Source of the DNA: Amycolatopsis tucumanensis
GTDB taxonomy: Bacteria > Actinomycetota > Actinomycetes > Mycobacteriales > Pseudonocardiaceae
Direction: 5' to 3'
Assembly: GCF_021654135.1 (NCBI RefSeq)
Contig: NZ_JAKGSD010000006.1
Coordinates: 157,523 to 221,522, forward strand
Length of the DNA: 64,000 nucleotides
Part shown: piece after piece, positions 56,947 to 64,000 of the stretch
How the letters are laid out: every line of letters begins with the position of its first letter
Numbering within the stretch: the first letter of the stretch is position 1
The notes under the pieces: generated by a model
Seen by the model: only the letters and a program-made list of their open reading frames with translations
Told to the model about the DNA's origin: nothing
The model's database searches: none
Translations under genes and position numbers: made by a program

Positions 56947-58293
56947 ATGGCGGAACATGTCGAAACCCAGGAACAAGAACCCGGAAAGCTCCGCACCCTG
57001 GCCGAAAGCCTGTGGTTCCCGGTCTTCTTCGCCCTCGGCTTCGTCTTCTGCTACCTGCTCGCGTTCCACGCGCCGTCGCCGCACCACATCGAGGTCGCGG
57101 TCGCCGACGAGACCGCCGCGGCGCGCATCGAGGCGGCCCTGGGCCAGGCGAGCCCCGGCGCGTTCGACATCCAGCCGGTCGCCACCGCCGACCAGGCCCG
57201 CCAGGCGGTGCTCGACCGCGACGCCACCGCCGCCTACTCCGCGGACCCGGCGCGCCCGACGCTGTTCGTCGCCAAGGCCGACGGCTACCTGCTCGAATCG
57301 GTCCTCAACCAGGCCTTCGCCCCGGTCGCCGCCCAGACCGGGCACGCGCTCACCGTCGTCGACCTCGCGCCGACCGAACCCGGCGATGCGATGGGCACCG
57401 GCCTGTTCTACCTCGTGCTGATCTGGAACATCCCCAGCTACATCGTCGTGATGATGTTGCTGCGGGCGGTCACGCTGAGCCGCCGCGCCAAGGTCGCCAC
57501 GCTGGTCGGCTTCGGCGCCCTGCTCACCCTCATCGGCTACGCCGGCGGCGTCGCGATGGACGTCATCCCGAACGACCCGGTCGCGATCCCCGTCGCGTTC
57601 CTGCTCACGCAGGCCGTCTCGCTGACCTCGTTCGGCCTGGTGCCGCTGGTCAAGCAGTGGTTCCCCGGGGTGGCGATGGGCCTGTTCGTGCTGCTGTCGA
57701 TGCCGTCCAGTGGCGGCGCGGTGCCGGTCCAGATGGTCCCCGGGTTCTTCCGCGCGCTGCACCCGTTCTTCCCGATGGGCAACCTGATCGAGGCCCTGCG
57801 CGGCATCTTCTACTTCGACGGCCGGGGCGTGCTGCGGCCGGTGCTGGTGCTGTGCGGGTGGGTCCTGCTCGGCGTCGTGTTGATCGCCGGTCACGCCCTC
57901 GTGCAGCGTCGCAAGGGCGGCGCGGTCGAGGAGCCGCCGGTCGAGGACCCGGCCTTCGAGATGCCGCAGCCGACCGCGGTGCCGGCGGACCACCGCCACT
58001 TCGGCGAGCCGGTGCCGACGCTGACCGGCGCGGTCCACGCGGCCGACGGCTCGCCGGTGCCGGGCGCCGCGGTGACGGTGATGGACGGCCGCGGGCACCA
58101 GCTCGTCCGCACGACGGCCGACGGCGAGGGCCGCTACGCGGTCGCCGGGCTGCCCGGTCAGTTCGTCGACCTGGTCGTGTCCGCGCCAGGGTTCGAGGCG
58201 ACCGCGAGCCGCGCGCTGGTGCGCGAGGGCGGGACCACACACCGGGACTTCACCCTGCGCGGACGGCAACCGCTGGTCTCCGCGGCACGCTGA
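56947..58293 (+). CDS. YhgE/Pip (DUF3533)-like membrane protein with C-terminal carboxypeptidase-regulatory-like domain
   Basis: 448 residues. TM1 near 22-42 (WFPVFFALGFVFCYLLAF) is followed by an extracellular region (43-150) with SPHHIEVAVADETAAARIEAALGQ, as in ABC-2-like YhgE/Pip proteins. About five more segments lie between 152 and 345. After residue 355 comes a cytosolic or extracellular beta domain (PTLTGAVHAADGSPVPGAAVTVMDGRGHQLVRTTADGEGRYAVAGLPG in segments), the carboxypeptidase-regulatory-like/transthyretin-type fold. That fusion is unusual. Single gene under divergent TetR control, suggesting an inducible export or resistance role (inference). Confidence 0.82.
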   Translation: MAEHVETQEQEPGKLRTLAESLWFPVFFALGFVFCYLLAFHAPSPHHIEVAVADETAAARIEAALGQASPGAFDIQPVATADQARQAVLDRDATAAYSADPARPTLFVAKADGYLLESVLNQAFAPVAAQTGHALTVVDLAPTEPGDAMGTGLFYLVLIWNIPSYIVVMMLLRAVTLSRRAKVATLVGFGALLTLIGYAGGVAMDVIPNDPVAIPVAFLLTQAVSLTSFGLVPLVKQWFPGVAMGLFVLLSMPSSGGAVPVQMVPGFFRALHPFFPMGNLIEALRGIFYFDGRGVLRPVLVLCGWVLLGVVLIAGHALVQRRKGGAVEEPPVEDPAFEMPQPTAVPADHRHFGEPVPTLTGAVHAADGSPVPGAAVTVMDGRGHQLVRTTADGEGRYAVAGLPGQFVDLVVSAPGFEATASRALVREGGTTHRDFTLRGRQPLVSAAR

Positions 58294-58313
58294 GGACACG
58301 TAGCATTACCGGC

Positions 58314-58658
58314 GTGTCGGAAGCCAAGAACCTGCCGGACGCCGCGGCGAAGCTGGAAATCCAGATGCTGCACGACCGCGTCCTCGTCCGGGTCTCCGCG
58401 GAGGAGGGAGAGCGCCGCAGCAGCGGCGGCATCGTGATTCCGGCGACCGCTCAGGTGGCGCGCCGTCTCGCGTGGGGCGACGTACTGGGGGTAGGCAGTA
58501 ATGTACGCAACGTGAAGGTCGGCGACCGCGTGCTGTTCAACCCCGAGGACCAGCTCGAGGTCGAGGTCCAGGGCGAGGCGTACCTGGTGATGCGGGAGCG
58601 CGACATCCACGCGGTGGCCACCGAGCGCACGGAGCACGGGACGGGCCTGTACTTGTAA
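58314..58658 (+). CDS. GroES-type co-chaperonin paralogue
   Basis: 114 residues from a GTG at 58314. The Cpn10 fold is clear: MLHDRVLVRVSAEEGERRSSGGIVIPATAQ with the mobile loop region, then GVGSNVRNVKVGDRVLFNPED and YLVMRERDIHAV. It is slightly longer at both ends than standard GroES, and no groEL lies beside it, so it is a paralogue rather than the main groES. Whether it can cap GroEL depends on the hydrophobic IVI tripeptide in the mobile loop, which is present. It sits 17 bases before the VanW gene. Confidence 0.88.
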   Translation: MSEAKNLPDAAAKLEIQMLHDRVLVRVSAEEGERRSSGGIVIPATAQVARRLAWGDVLGVGSNVRNVKVGDRVLFNPEDQLEVEVQGEAYLVMRERDIHAVATERTEHGTGLYL

Positions 58659-58675
58659 CGCGTCCGGGAGGAAGC

Positions 58676-60607
58676 GTGGGGCGGGAGGACCAGTACTGGC
58701 CGGAGCGGGACCCTGATTCCCTCCGGAACGCCGAGACCGCGGTCGGACCGCGTCCGCCCGCCGAGTTCCTGCTGGACGAACCGCTCGACGCGACCGAGGA
58801 CGCCCTGGTCGGGGAACTCCTTGAGGTCGGCGACGCGCCCGCGGCGCCACCGTCGCCCGGCAAGCGCTTCCTGGCCCGCGCGTTCATGGTCGCCGGCTGC
58901 CTGCTGGGCGTCGGGGTCATCCTCTACGGCGCGGACCTGATCGTCAGCGCCGGTGACGTGCCGCGCGGCGTGACGGTCGCCGGTGTCGAGGTCGGCGGGC
59001 TCAGCCGGGAGGACGCCGAGGCGAAGCTGCGCCGCGAGCTGGGCCCGCGCCTGAACGCGCCGGTCCCGGTCGAGGCCGGGGACGTGCGCACCACGCTCGA
59101 CCCGGCGCGGTCCGGCCTGACCGTCGACTGGTCGTCCACCGTCGCGCAGGCCGGGCGCCAGCCGCTGGACCCGCTCGACCGGATCACGTCGTTCTTCCGC
59201 ACCCGCGAGGTCGGGGTCGTCACGTCCACCGATCCGGACAAGCTGCACCAGTCCATCGCGCGGCTGGCAGCCGAGCGCATCAACCACCCACCCACCGAGG
59301 GCAGCATCGGGTTCGTGACGGTCCCGGGCACCGACGGCGGGGTGAACCCGTACCCGATCGAGCCGAGGAACGGGCAGGACCTGGTCGACGTCAAGGGCGC
59401 CGGGGACATCCTGCGGGCGAGCTGGCTGGACAAGAGCGGCGTGCGGCTGCCGGTCGTGCTGACGCCGGTCAAGGTCACCTCGGCCGGGGTGCACTCGGCG
59501 CTGGAGCGGCTGGTCGCGCCCGCGGTGGCCAAGCCGGTCACGCTGCACGGCGACGGCGCCGACGCGGTGCTCAAGCCCAGCGCGATCGCCGCCGCCCTGA
59601 AGTTCAGCCCGGCCGACGGCGGCGCGCTGCGGGTCGAGGCCGATCCGGGGAAGCTGCAGCAGGCGGTGCGGGACCCCCTGGTGTCCACCGAGAAGCGCGG
59701 CAAGGACGCGCAGATCGTGTTCGCCGGTGGCGCGCCCGCCGTCCAGCCGTCCGAGGACGCGCGCAAGATCGACTGGAACCGGACGTTCCAGCCGCTGATG
59801 GACGTCCTCGCCAAGCCGGACGGCCGCGACCTGGCGGTGCGCTACCAGACGACCCGCCCGCAGACCACCACCGAGGAGGCGAACGCGCTGGGCATCAAGG
59901 AGGTCGTCGGCGAGTTCACCACCAGCGGGCTGTCCGGCCCGGCCGCGACGAACGCGCGGATCATGGCGGACAAGGTGAACGGCACGATCCTGCGGCCCGG
60001 TGAGACGTTCAGCCTCAACGCGCGGGTGGGCGCCCGCAGCCAGTCGCAGGGGTACGTCCCGGCGCCGGTCAACGAGGACGGGTTCGGCCCGGAGGTCATC
60101 GGCGGCGGCTCGTCGCAGCTGGCGACGACCCTCTACAACGCGGCGTACTTCGCGGGCCTGACCGACGCGGGCCACACCGAGCACAGCTACCACCTGGACC
60201 GCTACCCGGCGGGCCGGGACGCCGTCGCGATCACCGCCGACGGGGCGGCGGTGGACCTGAAGTTCACCGACAGCCTCAAGAGCGGGGTGGCGATCCAGGC
60301 GTCGGTGTCCGGCGGCAGCGTCACGGTGAAGATCTGGGGCACCAAGCAGTACCGCGTGGAGTCCTCGACCGGTTCGTTCTCGGACTTCCGGCCGCCACCG
60401 CTGCAGCCCGGCGGCCCCGGTCCGGACTGCCGCCCGTCCGGCGGCCGCCCCGGCTTCACCACCACCGACACCCGGGTGCTCTACGACGTGACCACCGGAG
60501 CGGAGGTCCGCCGCGACACCAGGACCGTCACCTACGCCCCGAAGCCGGCCGTGCTGTGTGGTTTCGGGGTGAGCTCCGACCCGGGGCACGGCACGGAAAT
60601 CCGGTAG
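58676..60607 (+). CDS. VanW-family protein with peptidoglycan-binding-like repeats
   Basis: 643 residues. A cytosolic N-terminus (1-62), one membrane segment (RFLARAFMVAGCLLGVGVILYGADLIVSA), then extracellular domains: putative PG_binding_4 repeats (GVTVAGVEVGGLSREDAEAKL and a second copy near 250-360), and the VanW domain (about 405-560) with EFTTSGLSGPAATNARIMADKVNGTILRPGETFSLNARVG and IGGGSSQLATTLYNAAYFAGL in segments. The C-terminal stretch is Pro/Gly-rich with cysteines. VanW is known from vancomycin-resistance clusters without a defined activity; here it is probably an envelope protein. GTG start at 58676. Confidence 0.88.
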   Translation: MGREDQYWPERDPDSLRNAETAVGPRPPAEFLLDEPLDATEDALVGELLEVGDAPAAPPSPGKRFLARAFMVAGCLLGVGVILYGADLIVSAGDVPRGVTVAGVEVGGLSREDAEAKLRRELGPRLNAPVPVEAGDVRTTLDPARSGLTVDWSSTVAQAGRQPLDPLDRITSFFRTREVGVVTSTDPDKLHQSIARLAAERINHPPTEGSIGFVTVPGTDGGVNPYPIEPRNGQDLVDVKGAGDILRASWLDKSGVRLPVVLTPVKVTSAGVHSALERLVAPAVAKPVTLHGDGADAVLKPSAIAAALKFSPADGGALRVEADPGKLQQAVRDPLVSTEKRGKDAQIVFAGGAPAVQPSEDARKIDWNRTFQPLMDVLAKPDGRDLAVRYQTTRPQTTTEEANALGIKEVVGEFTTSGLSGPAATNARIMADKVNGTILRPGETFSLNARVGARSQSQGYVPAPVNEDGFGPEVIGGGSSQLATTLYNAAYFAGLTDAGHTEHSYHLDRYPAGRDAVAITADGAAVDLKFTDSLKSGVAIQASVSGGSVTVKIWGTKQYRVESSTGSFSDFRPPPLQPGGPGPDCRPSGGRPGFTTTDTRVLYDVTTGAEVRRDTRTVTYAPKPAVLCGFGVSSDPGHGTEIR

Positions 60608-60637
60608 CGGAGCCGCCGGGGCCGCTGTCAGCATCCG

Positions 60638-61459
60638 GTGGTGGAGATCTTCGGACCGGTGCTGGACGTGCGGCCGCTGTTCGGCCGGGAGCGTCGCGAA
60701 CTGCTGCGGTTGCTGGGCTCGCTGAGCGCGGCGGAGTGGTCGGCGCCGACGGTGTGCCCGGGCTGGACGGTGCACGACCTCGCCGGGCACATCCTGAACG
60801 ACTACATGCGACGGTTGTCGGGCGGCCGGGACGGCTTCGCCGGGGCGAAGTTCGCCAACGACGAGACCTTGCCCGCCTACCTGACCCGGGTCAACGACGA
60901 GTTCGTCCGTGCGATGCGGCAGGTCAGCCCCGACCTGATCGTCCAGTTGCTCACCGTCCTCGGCCCCGAGCTCGACCGGCTGTGGGAGTCCTTCGACCTG
61001 ACCGCGCCGGCGATGCTGGACGTGTCGTGGGCCGGTCCCGGCACCAGCCCGGCGTGGTTGGACATCGCGCGCGAGTACACCGAGTTCTGGGTGCACCAGC
61101 AACAGATCCGGGACGCGGTGGGGCGGCCCGGCGCGGACGAGCCCGAGCTGGTGCGCCCGGTGCTGGACGCGTTCATGCGCGCGCTGCCCCACACGCTGCG
61201 AGACGTGGTTCGCCCGGACGGCACCGTGGTGCGGGTCGTCGTCCCCGACGGCGGGACGTGGCACGCCCGGTCGGACGGGCAGCGCTGGCGGATGGCCGCC
61301 GGGGGCGAACCCGCCGCCACCGTCACCATGCGGCCCGGCGACTTCTGGCGCCTGGCCACGCGGGGCATCTCCGTCGACGAGGCCCGCCGCCGCGCGGACC
61401 TCGACGGCGACCGCGAACTCGCCGGGGCGGTGACCACGCTGCTGGCCGTGGTCGCCTGA
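60638..61459 (+). CDS. Maleylpyruvate-isomerase-family (MDMPI/DinB-like) protein
   Basis: 273 residues. The N-terminal four-helix bundle has WTVHDLAGHILNDYMRR and EYTEFWVHQQQIRDAVG, whose histidines form the metal site of mycothiol-dependent isomerases and related DinB-like proteins. The C-terminal SCP2-like half holds VVVPDGGTWHARSDGQRWRM and VTMRPGDFWRLATRG. In actinomycetes these often use mycothiol, the local low-molecular thiol. The reaction is not assignable. GTG at 60638 or 60641. Confidence 0.8.
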   Translation: MVEIFGPVLDVRPLFGRERRELLRLLGSLSAAEWSAPTVCPGWTVHDLAGHILNDYMRRLSGGRDGFAGAKFANDETLPAYLTRVNDEFVRAMRQVSPDLIVQLLTVLGPELDRLWESFDLTAPAMLDVSWAGPGTSPAWLDIAREYTEFWVHQQQIRDAVGRPGADEPELVRPVLDAFMRALPHTLRDVVRPDGTVVRVVVPDGGTWHARSDGQRWRMAAGGEPAATVTMRPGDFWRLATRGISVDEARRRADLDGDRELAGAVTTLLAVVA

Positions 61460-61461
61460 TC

Positions 61462-62151
61462 TCAGCGCAGCACGAGGCAGTCGTCGAGGTCGTCGAGCCA
61501 GTCCGGGGTCTCCAGCCACCGGTTCCAGCGCAGGTCGAGTTTCACCAGCGGCAGCTCGGCGAGCCCGTCCGGCAGCGTGCGCAGCTCGTTCTCCCGCAGG
61601 TCCAGGTACCGCAGGTCGCGCAGCTTCCCGACGGACGCGGGCAGCTCGGTGAGGTGGTTGCCGCGCAGGTGCAGCTCCCGCAGCTTGCTCAGCTCGCCGA
61701 TGCTGTCCGGCAGCTCGTGCAGGTCGTTGCGGTACAGGCGCAGTTCGCGCAGCTCACGCAGGCCGGAGAGGTCCGAGGGCAGCGACTTCAGCCCGTTGTC
61801 CGTCGCGCTCAGGTACCGCAGCCGGCCGAGCCGGGTCAGCGAGTCCGGCAGCGTCGTCAGGCGGTTGTCCGAGAGGTACAGGTACTCGGTCAGGTTCGGC
61901 AGGTCGCCCAGCTCGCGGGGTAGTTCGGTGAGCTGGTTGTGGCCGAGGTCGAGGGTGTGCAGCGAGGTCAGCCGCGCGATGCCGGCCGGGATCGAGGTCA
62001 GCCGGTTCGCGGCCAGGTTCAGCACGGCCAGCCGGTCGAGGTCCCACAACTCGTCCGGCAGCTCGATCAGCTCGTTGTCGTAGGCGCTCAGGTACTCCAG
62101 GCCCGCGGGCAGCTCGGGCAGCCGGGTGAGGCCCTGGTGGTCGAGGTCCAT
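61462..62151 (-). CDS. Leucine-rich-repeat protein
   Basis: 229 residues consisting almost entirely of nine to ten 23-residue LRR units of the form L-x-x-L-x-x-L-x-L-x-x-N-x-L-x-x-L-P (for example YLSAYDNELIELP, HTLDLGHNQLTELP, YLDLRENELRTLP). No signal peptide, membrane segment or effector domain is present, so it is a cytosolic protein-binding solenoid. The family is frequent in eukaryotes and scattered in bacteria. Partner unknown. It converges on the isomerase-like gene with a two-base gap. Confidence 0.9.
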   Translation of the reverse strand: MDLDHQGLTRLPELPAGLEYLSAYDNELIELPDELWDLDRLAVLNLAANRLTSIPAGIARLTSLHTLDLGHNQLTELPRELGDLPNLTEYLYLSDNRLTTLPDSLTRLGRLRYLSATDNGLKSLPSDLSGLRELRELRLYRNDLHELPDSIGELSKLRELHLRGNHLTELPASVGKLRDLRYLDLRENELRTLPDGLAELPLVKLDLRWNRWLETPDWLDDLDDCLVLR

Positions 62152-62230
62152 CGGGCGAACATACCGGCGCGATCACTCCGCGTACGTTCCGATACCCTCC
62201 GTCACCGTTCTCGAGAGAGGGAGGATCCAC

Positions 62231-62596
62231 GTGAAGAAGTCCCTTGCCCTGCTGGCGGCGGCCGCGGCGGTGGTGGTGCTGCCCGGGACGGCCACGGCCG
62301 CGGAGGGCGAGCCGGCCCTGGTGCACGCTTCGCCGCAGAACGGCTGCAAGCTGAACATCCGGGCGGCCGCGGACGTCGGCTCGGCGCTGCTGCACACGCT
62401 GACCTGCACGAACTACACGACCTGCGTGCACGCGCCGGAGCGGGACCTGCCGTGCGGGCAGGTCGTCACCGGCGGGCAGTACACCTGTGTCGGAGCCGAG
62501 GGCAAGCAGCTGACCGACAACCGGTGGGCCGAGGTGCTGTGGCGCTCGCCGCAGCAGTCGTTCGTGGCCGTCGGCTGCGCCGCGTTCCGGTCCTGA
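62231..62596 (+). CDS. Small secreted cysteine-rich protein
   Basis: 121 residues from a GTG at 62231, preceded by GAGGGAGG. A Sec signal (KKSLALLAAAAAVVVLPGTATAAEG) is followed by an about 97-residue mature part with six cysteines (NGCKLNIRAAADV, TCTNYTTCVHAP, LPCGQVV, YTCVG, VGCAAF). The opening NIRAAADVGSALLHTL is like a bacterial SH3 domain (SH3b). It probably binds cell wall or another surface partner; no enzyme motif was seen. Terminator follows. Confidence 0.7.
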   Translation: MKKSLALLAAAAAVVVLPGTATAAEGEPALVHASPQNGCKLNIRAAADVGSALLHTLTCTNYTTCVHAPERDLPCGQVVTGGQYTCVGAEGKQLTDNRWAEVLWRSPQQSFVAVGCAAFRS

Positions 62597-62604
62597 ACGC
62601 GAAC

Positions 62605-62634
62605 GTGCCCGGGAAGGCGGACCTTCCCGGGCAC
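62605..62634. terminator. Bidirectional hairpin terminator
   Basis: Perfect 13-bp arms GTGCCCGGGAAGG (62605-62617) and complement (62622-62634), loop CGGA. Lies between convergent genes. Confidence 0.85.
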
Positions 62635-62648
62635 CACGTCCGAATGCG

Positions 62649-62924
62649 TTACCTGGTCAGTTTTCGCCGGCCGTACATGCCGCTGACCAGCGAGACCCCG
62701 ATCGCCGCGATGACCACCTGGGTGATCAGCTCCAGCCAGTCGAAGCCCTTGGTGTCCGCGTAGCCGATGCCCCGCGCGATCGCGGTGCCGATGAACGCCG
62801 CGACGATACCGACGATGATCGTGAGCCAGATCGGAATCCCCTGCTTGCCGGGTGCGATCAGCCGACCGAGCGCGCCGATGATCAAACCAACGACGATCGC
62901 GCTGATGATTCCACCGATTGTCAT
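62649..62924 (-). CDS. GlsB/YeaQ/YmgE-family stress membrane protein
   Basis: 91 residues, three hydrophobic helices. IISAIVVGLIIGALGRLIAPGKQG is the family signature, then IPIWLTIIVGIVAAFIGTAIARG and a final VVIAAIGVSLVSGMYGRR. Such small proteins associate with transglycosylase or stress responses, with unknown mechanism. ATG follows AAGGAGTTGCG. Divergent from the ArsR-SRPBCC operon. Confidence 0.9.
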   Translation of the reverse strand: MTIGGIISAIVVGLIIGALGRLIAPGKQGIPIWLTIIVGIVAAFIGTAIARGIGYADTKGFDWLELITQVVIAAIGVSLVSGMYGRRKLTR

Positions 62925-63016
62925 CGCAACTCCTTCAGCTTCGGTGTGCTTCCGGGGTACCTTCCCGCGCCGCTTTCAAACCCGCATATTTGCTGGCGCT
63001 TATATACGTCTTGTGT

Positions 63017-63022
63017 GATACT
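63017..63022 (+). promoter_or_regulatory. -10 element (GATACT) of a near-leaderless ArsR promoter
   Basis: GATACT seven bases before the GTG at 63029, within TGTGTGATACT. No convincing -35 at the right spacing was found. Confidence 0.35.
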
Positions 63023-63028
63023 TCGCGG

Positions 63029-63349
63029 GTGGACGTCTTCGAAGCGGTGGCCGAGCCCAGCCGGCGCACCCTGCTGGACCTTCTGGCCCAGGGCGAGCTG
63101 CCCGCGGGCGATCTGGTCGCGGCGCTGCCCGGCCTCACCCAGCCGGCCGTGTCCCGCCACCTGCGGATCCTGCGGGAGGTCGGGCTGGTCGAAGTTCGCC
63201 CGGACGGGCAACGCCGGATCTACGCGTTGCGCCCGGACGGCCTGGCCGAGATCGACAAGTGGCTCGGCCGGTACCGCCGCTACTGGGCGCGCCACCTCGA
63301 TTCCCTCGAGCGCCACCTGGCGCGCAACCAGGAAGGACACCAGGAGTGA
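63029..63349 (+). CDS. ArsR-family winged-helix regulator
   Basis: 106 residues. VFEAVAEPSRRTLLDLLAQGELPAGDLVAALPGLTQPAVSRHLRILREVGLVEVR in parts is the ArsR fold, without a metal-binding CxC site, so it belongs to the metal-independent type. These are usually paired with an SRPBCC gene, as here (GTGA overlap), and control it. GTG start at 63029. Confidence 0.9.
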   Translation: MDVFEAVAEPSRRTLLDLLAQGELPAGDLVAALPGLTQPAVSRHLRILREVGLVEVRPDGQRRIYALRPDGLAEIDKWLGRYRRYWARHLDSLERHLARNQEGHQE

Positions 63350-63843
63350 GCACCGAGAACGGCACGATCGAAACCGACGGCGAGGCGGCGGTCATCCGCT
63401 TCGAGCGCCACCTGCCCTTCCCGATCGAGACGGTGTGGGCCGCGATCACCGATCCCGCGCAGCGGCGGGCGTGGTTCGGCGAAACGGTCCTGGACACCGA
63501 GGCAGGCACCATCGAGATGCTGCCCGAGGACCCGCCCGCGGCCGACGACGCCAAGCGCATGACCGGGCGGATCCTCGTGTGGCAGCCGCCGCACGTGTTC
63601 GAGCACGAGTGGCGCCAGCGCATCGTCGAGGACGGCGTGGTGCGCTACGAGCTGTCCGAGACGCCGGACGGCACCCTGCTGAAGTTCACCCACCGGGGAC
63701 TGTCAGTGCGCAACGCGCGGGGCTTCATCCCGGGCACGCACGCCTTCTTCGACCGGCTGGCCGCCCACCTGGCCGGCGCGGAGCCGCCCGCGTGGCCGGA
63801 GCGCTACGCGGCCGTCGCCGAGCGCTACCCGGCCTGGTCCTGA
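63346..63843 (+). CDS. SRPBCC (AHSA1-like) domain protein
   Basis: 165 residues: RFERHLPFPIETVWAAITDPAQRRAWFGE opens the helix-grip fold, and WQPPHVFEHEWRQRI and LLKFTHRGL complete it. It binds hydrophobic ligands or acts as a cochaperone-like fold. Coupled to the ArsR gene by the four-base GTGA overlap, so the two form one operon. The substrate is unknown. It converges on the partial YCII-type gene. Confidence 0.9.
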   Translation: MSTENGTIETDGEAAVIRFERHLPFPIETVWAAITDPAQRRAWFGETVLDTEAGTIEMLPEDPPAADDAKRMTGRILVWQPPHVFEHEWRQRIVEDGVVRYELSETPDGTLLKFTHRGLSVRNARGFIPGTHAFFDRLAAHLAGAEPPAWPERYAAVAERYPAWS

Positions 63844-63857
63844 CGCCCTGTCAGCGA

Positions 63858-64000
63858 TCATCCGTGGCAGTGGGCCACGTCGGGCGGCTCGGCGAGGAAG
63901 GGGCGCAGCTCGAGCCATTCGTGGATCGGCTTCCCACCCGCCCCGGGCGCGGCCGACAGCTCCCCGGCCAGCTCCACCGCACGCTCGTGGCTGTCCACGT
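63858..64000 (-). CDS. YCII-family protein, partial (only the C-terminus is in the window)
   Basis: The last 46 residues are visible (VDSHERAVELAGELSAAPG, then GGKPIHEWLELRPF to CHG). RAVELA...PIHEWLELRP is typical of the C-terminal half of YCII/DGPF proteins, which in actinomycetes are usually encoded next to ECF sigma factors. The gene runs off the right edge. The stop TGA lies at 63858-63860, 15 bases from the SRPBCC stop. Confidence 0.65.
   Translation of the reverse strand, partial: VDSHERAVELAGELSAAPGAGGKPIHEWLELRPFLAEPPDVAHCHG

Noticed and set aside
58676..60607. Vancomycin-resistance cluster suggested by VanW
   Set aside because: VanW homologues are widespread without resistance; no vanH, vanA, vanX, vanR or vanS type genes are present in the window.

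Overview
The window is about 70% GC with strong third-position G/C bias, GTG and TTG start codons, and many four-base stop/start overlaps. It carries F420-dependent oxidoreductase, GTP-type PEP carboxykinase, type VII secretion-like, MmyB-type and DUF574 methyltransferase genes. This points to a filamentous actinomycete of the Pseudonocardiaceae, most like Amycolatopsis (inference from gene content; no database was searched). It reads as chromosomal core plus ordinary accessory DNA. No rRNA, convincing tRNA, CRISPR array, IS element, integrase or prophage was seen.

Layout. 1-7.1 kb: the 3' part of a Tat-exported PhoX phosphatase, an organic-acid MFS permease, a kinase-fold protein, an SDR, and a three-gene operon with a type VII secretion-like N-terminal domain. 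7.2-12.6 kb: a TetR/NAD(P)-binding pair with a clear operator, a run of decayed duplicates of a convergent gene junction, an amidohydrolase, and an MmyB-type regulator/SDR pair. 12.6-18.0 kb: a NarL-type two-component system beside an ABC transporter, with a perfect 28-bp palindrome in the divergent promoter. 18.0-25.7 kb: trmB, a second ABC (ABC-2) exporter, a second SDR, a small gene whose 3' end is tandemly duplicated, and a second two-component system.

25.8-30.4 kb: two dynamin-like GTPases with a GrpE-like gene between them, followed by a very acidic repeat protein. This is the most system-like block in the window. 30.8-34.4 kb: pckG with a structured leader, an F420-type oxidoreductase, a 20-nt minisatellite and a small Xre regulator. 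34.4-46.3 kb: a secreted tripeptidyl-aminopeptidase-like hydrolase, a DUF3311/monocarboxylate symporter pair, a carboxymuconolactone/AhpD-fold enzyme, a MarR-GNAT fusion with its operator, an HxlR/MFS/flavoprotein locus, an AAA ATPase, a DoxX protein, a LuxR regulator and a SnoaL-like protein.

46.4-51.2 kb: a thiolase, a long FabG, a MaoC hydratase and a TetR, in an arrangement resembling the mycobacterial fadA2-fabG4-htdX-Rv0238 locus, with an 18-bp palindrome in the divergent promoter. 51.2-64 kb: small membrane, hydrolase and methyltransferase genes, a thioredoxin/NHL fusion, a TetR-controlled YhgE/Pip-type membrane protein with an unusual C-terminal domain, a GroES paralogue, a VanW protein, an LRR protein, an ArsR-SRPBCC operon and the 3' end of a YCII-family gene.

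Three repeat types stand out: tandem, decaying duplications of gene 3' ends at two unlinked loci; a degenerate 20-nt minisatellite with a relic elsewhere; and a dispersed intergenic repeat with exact blocks 27 kb apart. Several regulator genes sit beside near-perfect inverted repeats that can be proposed as their operators.
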